From NCBI RefSeq assembly GCF_025263485.1, contig NZ_CP079863.1, forward strand, positions 3,844,001 to 3,908,000: a stretch of DNA of 64,000 bases. Reading direction: 5' to 3'. The stretch is from Mycobacterium sp. SMC-2. Lineage in GTDB: Bacteria; Actinomycetota; Actinomycetes; Mycobacteriales; Mycobacteriaceae. This document shows positions 60,864 through 64,000 of this stretch, in pieces. The first letter of the stretch is position 1. Each line of letters begins with the position of its first letter. The notes beneath the pieces were generated by a model. It saw only the letters and a program-made list of their open reading frames with translations. It ran no database searches and was not told where the DNA came from. Both the position numbers and the translations under genes were made by a program.

Positions 60864-60935
60864 TTTGATTACCTCCAGACGTCTACCCGATGCTACCGCA
60901 GTGGGGCGATACACCGGGTCGCCCGCGCCGTGGCC

Positions 60936-61907
60936 TCAGGGGGCAAGCGCCCGGTAGGACTCGCACGCCGCCGCGGCGGCATCACGGACACGCCGTGCGA
61001 GTGATTCCGGTTCAAGCACCCGCACGGCCGAGCCGAAGCCCAGCACCAGGCGCGTCATCCAGTCCTCGGAGGCGTAGGTCATGACCGCCTCACAGGATCC
61101 GTCCGGCAGCTCGCGCACCTCGCGCATCGGGTAATACTCGAACATCCACGACGCCGAGGGCGCGACGCGCAGCTTGGCCGACGGCAGGGACGGATCGCCG
61201 TCGAACAGCGACGTGTCCGGTGGCGACTGCAGGGCCACTTCGGGCGGAGCTGCCGGCTCCCCCAGGTCGGTGGCGTCGACGATCCGGTCGAATCGGAACA
61301 GCCGCACCCCGTCGGCCTCGCGTGACCAGGCCTCCAGGTAGCTGTGGCCGCCGATCAGCAGCACCCGGATGGGGTCGACGACTCGACTGGTCAGAGTGTC
61401 GTGCGACGCGGAGTAATAGTCGATGGCCAGGGCGCGTTTGTCCTGCACCGCGGTGCGCACCGCAGCCGCCGCGCGACCCTCCACGGGCGCCGGCTCGTCG
61501 GCCGCTGCCGCCGAGCCGGTGGCGTCGTGCCCGACGGCCCCGGCCGCGGTCTCGATCTTGGCGATCGCGCTGCGTGCCGCTTGCGGATCGACGACGCCGG
61601 GGATGTCGGCGAGCGCCCGCAGTGCCACGAGCAGACCGGTGGCCTCCGGCGAGGTGAGCTTGAGCGGTCGGTCGATGCCCGCCGAGAACGTCACCTCGAT
61701 GGTGTCGCCGGCGAACTGGAAATCGATCAGGTCACCCGGGTAGTAGCCGGGCAGGCCGCACATCCACAGCTGGTTGAGGTCCTCCTCCAGCTGCCTGGCG
61801 GACACCCCGAGGTCGGCGGCCGCCTTGGCCCGGGTGACGCGCGGGTTGGCCTGGAAGTAAGGCACCATGTTGAGCAACCGGATCAACCGGGTGGATATGG
61901 CCGTCAC
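60936..61907 (-). CDS. pafC: WYL-domain regulator PafC
   Basis: 323 aa from GTG 61907, overlapping the pafB stop (GTGA). N-terminal winged helix (RLIRLLNMVPYF, AKAAADLGVSARQLEEDLNQLW), then a WYL domain (ALAIDYYSASHDTLTSRVVDPIRVLL, SYLEAW) and a C-terminal WCX part. With PafB it forms the heterodimer that activates DNA-damage genes independently of LexA/RecA in mycobacteria. Confidence 0.95.
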   Translation of the reverse strand: MTAISTRLIRLLNMVPYFQANPRVTRAKAAADLGVSARQLEEDLNQLWMCGLPGYYPGDLIDFQFAGDTIEVTFSAGIDRPLKLTSPEATGLLVALRALADIPGVVDPQAARSAIAKIETAAGAVGHDATGSAAAADEPAPVEGRAAAAVRTAVQDKRALAIDYYSASHDTLTSRVVDPIRVLLIGGHSYLEAWSREADGVRLFRFDRIVDATDLGEPAAPPEVALQSPPDTSLFDGDPSLPSAKLRVAPSASWMFEYYPMREVRELPDGSCEAVMTYASEDWMTRLVLGFGSAVRVLEPESLARRVRDAAAAACESYRALAP

Positions 61908-62890
61908 GACAGCTCCGCATGGGCGCGCAGCCGCGCCAGCACGTCCTCGCGCAGTGACTGCGGCTCGAGCACGACGGCGTCGGCCCCGTAGCCGGCGATG
62001 TCGCGCGCCAGCCGGTCACTCGACCCGATTTCGAGTTCGATCACCTCGCCGTCGCGGCCGCCCAGTTGCCGTGCGCCGGTGGACCTCCCGGCGCGCCGCA
62101 GCGCGGTGGCCCGCCCGTCGGCGACCCACACCCGCGCCTGCCCGCCGGTCGGTGTCTCGGCGATCGTGCGGGCCACGATCTGGCGCAGGTCCACGTCCTC
62201 GGGCACGACGACCGCCCCGGGCGGGCCGATCGGCGTGACCTCGGCACCGATTCGCGACAGCCGGAAGGTGCGGGTGGCATCGCGGTCGCGGTCGTGGCCC
62301 ACCAGGTACCAGCGGCCGTTCTGGGTGACGACGCCCCACGGCTCCACCGTGCGCATGCTGTAGGGCTCCGTGCGCGACGGCCGATGCGGAAACCGCACCG
62401 CCTGCCGGGAATCGATGGCCGACAACAGGATCCCGAGCACCTCTTCCGACCCGCGCAGCCCGGGCACGCCGGCCGGTGAGGCGATGGCCACCGGCGCGTC
62501 GGGATCGACGTCCACCCCGGCGGCGCGCAGCTTGAGCAACGCGCCCTGGGTGGCGGTGATCAGTTCGGGCGACTCCCACAGTTGCGTCGCGACCGCGACC
62601 GCGGCCGCCTCGTCCGGAGTGAGCTCGACCGCGGGCAGCGAGTAGGCGTCGCGATTGATTCGGTAGCCCTCGGTGGGATCGGAGGCCGACGCCCTGCCGA
62701 CCTCGAGCGGGATGCCCAGATCGCGCAGTTCGTTCTTGTCGCGCTCGAACATGCGGGAAAACGCCTCGGCGCTGGGGCTGTCCGCGTAACCGGCCACGCT
62801 GGTCCTGATCTTCTCCGCGCTGATGTAGCCGCGGGTGGACAGTAGGGCGATGACCAGATTGACCAACCGCTCGACTTTCGAGGTCGCCAT
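61904..62890 (-). CDS. pafB: WYL-domain regulator PafB
   Basis: 328 aa from ATG 62890 (MATSKVERLVNLVIALL); the frame is open 19 codons further but this start matches the family. Winged helix at ~5-65, WYL domain at ~145-225 (AVRFPHR, YSMRTVEPWGVV, WYLVGHD) and WCX domain at the C-terminus. Partner of PafC, with which it is translationally coupled. It is separated from pafA by ~200 bp, so it may have its own promoter. Confidence 0.95.
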   Translation of the reverse strand: MATSKVERLVNLVIALLSTRGYISAEKIRTSVAGYADSPSAEAFSRMFERDKNELRDLGIPLEVGRASASDPTEGYRINRDAYSLPAVELTPDEAAAVAVATQLWESPELITATQGALLKLRAAGVDVDPDAPVAIASPAGVPGLRGSEEVLGILLSAIDSRQAVRFPHRPSRTEPYSMRTVEPWGVVTQNGRWYLVGHDRDRDATRTFRLSRIGAEVTPIGPPGAVVVPEDVDLRQIVARTIAETPTGGQARVWVADGRATALRRAGRSTGARQLGGRDGEVIELEIGSSDRLARDIAGYGADAVVLEPQSLREDVLARLRAHAELS

Positions 62891-63000
62891 TCGCATCAGG
62901 TTATAGCCGCCGCGCGCCGCGCGCCTGCACCGGCTGGCGAGTCGCACTTTTCACAATTGAAACATCAGTCACCGGTTCGCAGGGAGCACCGGCTCTGAAA

Positions 63001-63031
63001 ATCAGATAGCGCCCGCAATATCAGATTGCGC
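63001..63031. repeat. Short direct repeat in pafA-pafB gap
   Basis: ATCAGATAGCGC at 63001-63012 recurs as ATCAGATTGCGC at 63020-63031, one mismatch, 19 bases start to start (about two helical turns). It lies in the gap between pafA and pafB, upstream of pafB on the minus strand, where a tandem protein-binding site would be plausible. Confidence 0.5.
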
Positions 63032-63088
63032 TTCGAGCATCGGTGCCTACCAGGGACTGGGGTGACAGCTGTGGCCAAAGGTGAAGAG

Positions 63089-64000
63089 CTACATGCTGGC
63101 GATCAGCCGCTTGACTCGCTCATCGACCGCCCGGAAGGGGTCTTTGCACAGCACGGTGCGCTGCGCCTGATCGTTGAGCTTGAGATGGACCCAGTCGACG
63201 GTGAAGTCGCGGCCCGCGGCCTGGGCGGCGCTGATGAACTCGCCGCGCAGCCGGGCGCGGGTGGTCTGCGGCGGATGGTCGACCGCCTCCGCGATCTCCT
63301 CGTCGGTGGTGACGCGCGTCGCGAGGCCCTTGCGCTGCAGTAGGTCGAACACGCCGCGCCCGCGCTTGATGTCGTGGTAGGCCAGGTCCAGCTGGGCGAT
63401 CTTGGGGTCGGACAGCTCCATGTTGTAGCGGTCCTGGTAACGCTGGAACAGCTTGCGCTTGATCACCCAGTCGATCTCGGTGTCCACCTTGGCGAAGTCC
63501 TGGCTCTCGACGGCGTCGAGCTGACGTCCCCACAGGTCGACGACCTGCTCGATCTGCGCGTTGGGCTCCCGGGTCTGCAGGTGCTCGACGGCGCGGCTGT
63601 AGTACTCGCGCTGGATGTCGAGCGCGCTGGCCTGCCGCCCGCCGGCCAACCGCACCGGCCGCCGGCCGGTGATGTCGTGGCTGACCTCGCGGATGGCGCG
63701 GATGGGGTTGTCCAGAGAGAAGTCGCGGAAGGGAACGCCGGCCTCGATCATCTCCAGCACCAGCGCCGCGGTGCCCACCTTGAGCATCGTGGTGGTCTCG
63801 CACATGTTGGAGTCGCCGACGATCACGTGCAACCGCCGGTATTTCTCGGCGTCGGCGTGTGGCTCGTCGCGGGTGTTGATGATCGGCCGGCTGCGAGTGG
63901 TGGCCGAGGAAACGCCCTCCCAGATGTGCTCGGCACGTTGAGACAGGCAGAATGTCGCCGCCTTGGGGGTCTGGAGTACCTTGCCGGCGCCGCAGATCAG
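63089..64000 (-). CDS. pafA: Pup-protein ligase PafA, 3' part
   Basis: The frame is open from the right edge (64000) to a TAG at 63089-63091, giving the last 303 residues of a protein usually about 450 aa long. [27 protein letters not shown] and the downstream [17 protein letters not shown] match PafA of the glutamine-synthetase-like Dop/PafA family. PafA joins the C-terminal Glu of Pup to lysines of proteins for the mycobacterial proteasome. The N-terminal ~150 residues, including the catalytic Asp region, are outside the window. First gene of the pafABC run. Confidence 0.93.
   Translation of the reverse strand: MICGAGKVLQTPKAATFCLSQRAEHIWEGVSSATTRSRPIINTRDEPHADAEKYRRLHVIVGDSNMCETTTMLKVGTAALVLEMIEAGVPFRDFSLDNPIRAIREVSHDITGRRPVRLAGGRQASALDIQREYYSRAVEHLQTREPNAQIEQVVDLWGRQLDAVESQDFAKVDTEIDWVIKRKLFQRYQDRYNMELSDPKIAQLDLAYHDIKRGRGVFDLLQRKGLATRVTTDEEIAEAVDHPPQTTRARLRGEFISAAQAAGRDFTVDWVHLKLNDQAQRTVLCKDPFRAVDERVKRLIASM

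Overview
The window is chromosomal DNA from a slow-growing non-tuberculous Mycobacterium. It is GC-rich, and has a Pks12-type mycoketide synthase, RbpA, Ppm1/Lnt, a PPE protein, SigC, a full aerobic cobalamin set and the PafABC proteasome accessory genes. From about 10.1 kb rightwards the gene order follows the M. tuberculosis Rv2047c-Rv2097c order as I know it, with insertions and losses. SigC argues against a fast grower such as M. smegmatis. Lnt and Ppm1 are two separate genes here, unlike the fused M. tuberculosis ppm1. A species cannot be named without a search.

Region 1 (1-10045, + strand) is an accessory operon of about 10 kb. It starts with a NorD-like VWA protein and a NorQ/CbbQ-like AAA+ ATPase. 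These are interleaved with four membrane proteins I do not recognise: 34, 42, 232 and 143 aa, of which the first two are single-span microproteins. An amine-dehydrogenase/dihydrodipicolinate-reductase-like oxidoreductase, a P450, a VOC protein, an SDR and a paralogous P450 follow. The last gene is a third P450 broken by one amber codon. NorQ/NorD pairs elsewhere mature metalloenzymes, so this may encode an undescribed membrane metalloenzyme coupled to a P450 pathway.

Region 2 (10095-25242, - strand) has pks12, with two full reducing modules (one methylmalonyl-type AT, one malonyl-type AT), followed by an epimerase/PEP-swivel fusion protein in the same operon. A 320-bp gap upstream holds a good candidate promoter.

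Region 3 (25563-33486) is the rbpA, ppm1, lnt, amidohydrolase, fxsA and dienelactone hydrolase neighbourhood, then a PPOX-fold/DJ-1 gene pair. rbpA has a sigmaR/SigH-like promoter.

Region 4 (33514-38770) is bounded by two copies of a hairpin repeat. It carries a DUF1214/sulfotransferase/TetR/SDR operon and a divergent TetR-Ddn pair with operator palindromes between them.

Region 5 (38784-53248) is cobalamin synthesis: cobN with a hydrolase on the - strand, cobG-cobH-cobIJ on the + strand, and SDR-cobL-cobM-cobK on the - strand. Between the two arms lie a PPE gene and sigC. sigC is in one uninterrupted frame with an upstream membrane zinc-finger (anti-sigma-like) protein that has a His/Met-rich loop; this is the most striking single locus. 

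Region 6 (53260-64000) is conserved housekeeping: a short unknown gene, pepE, a 5'-3' exonuclease, a DUF4333 protein with a Gly-Gln-Pro repeat, helY, tatC, tatA, pafC, pafB and the 3' part of pafA, which runs off the right edge.
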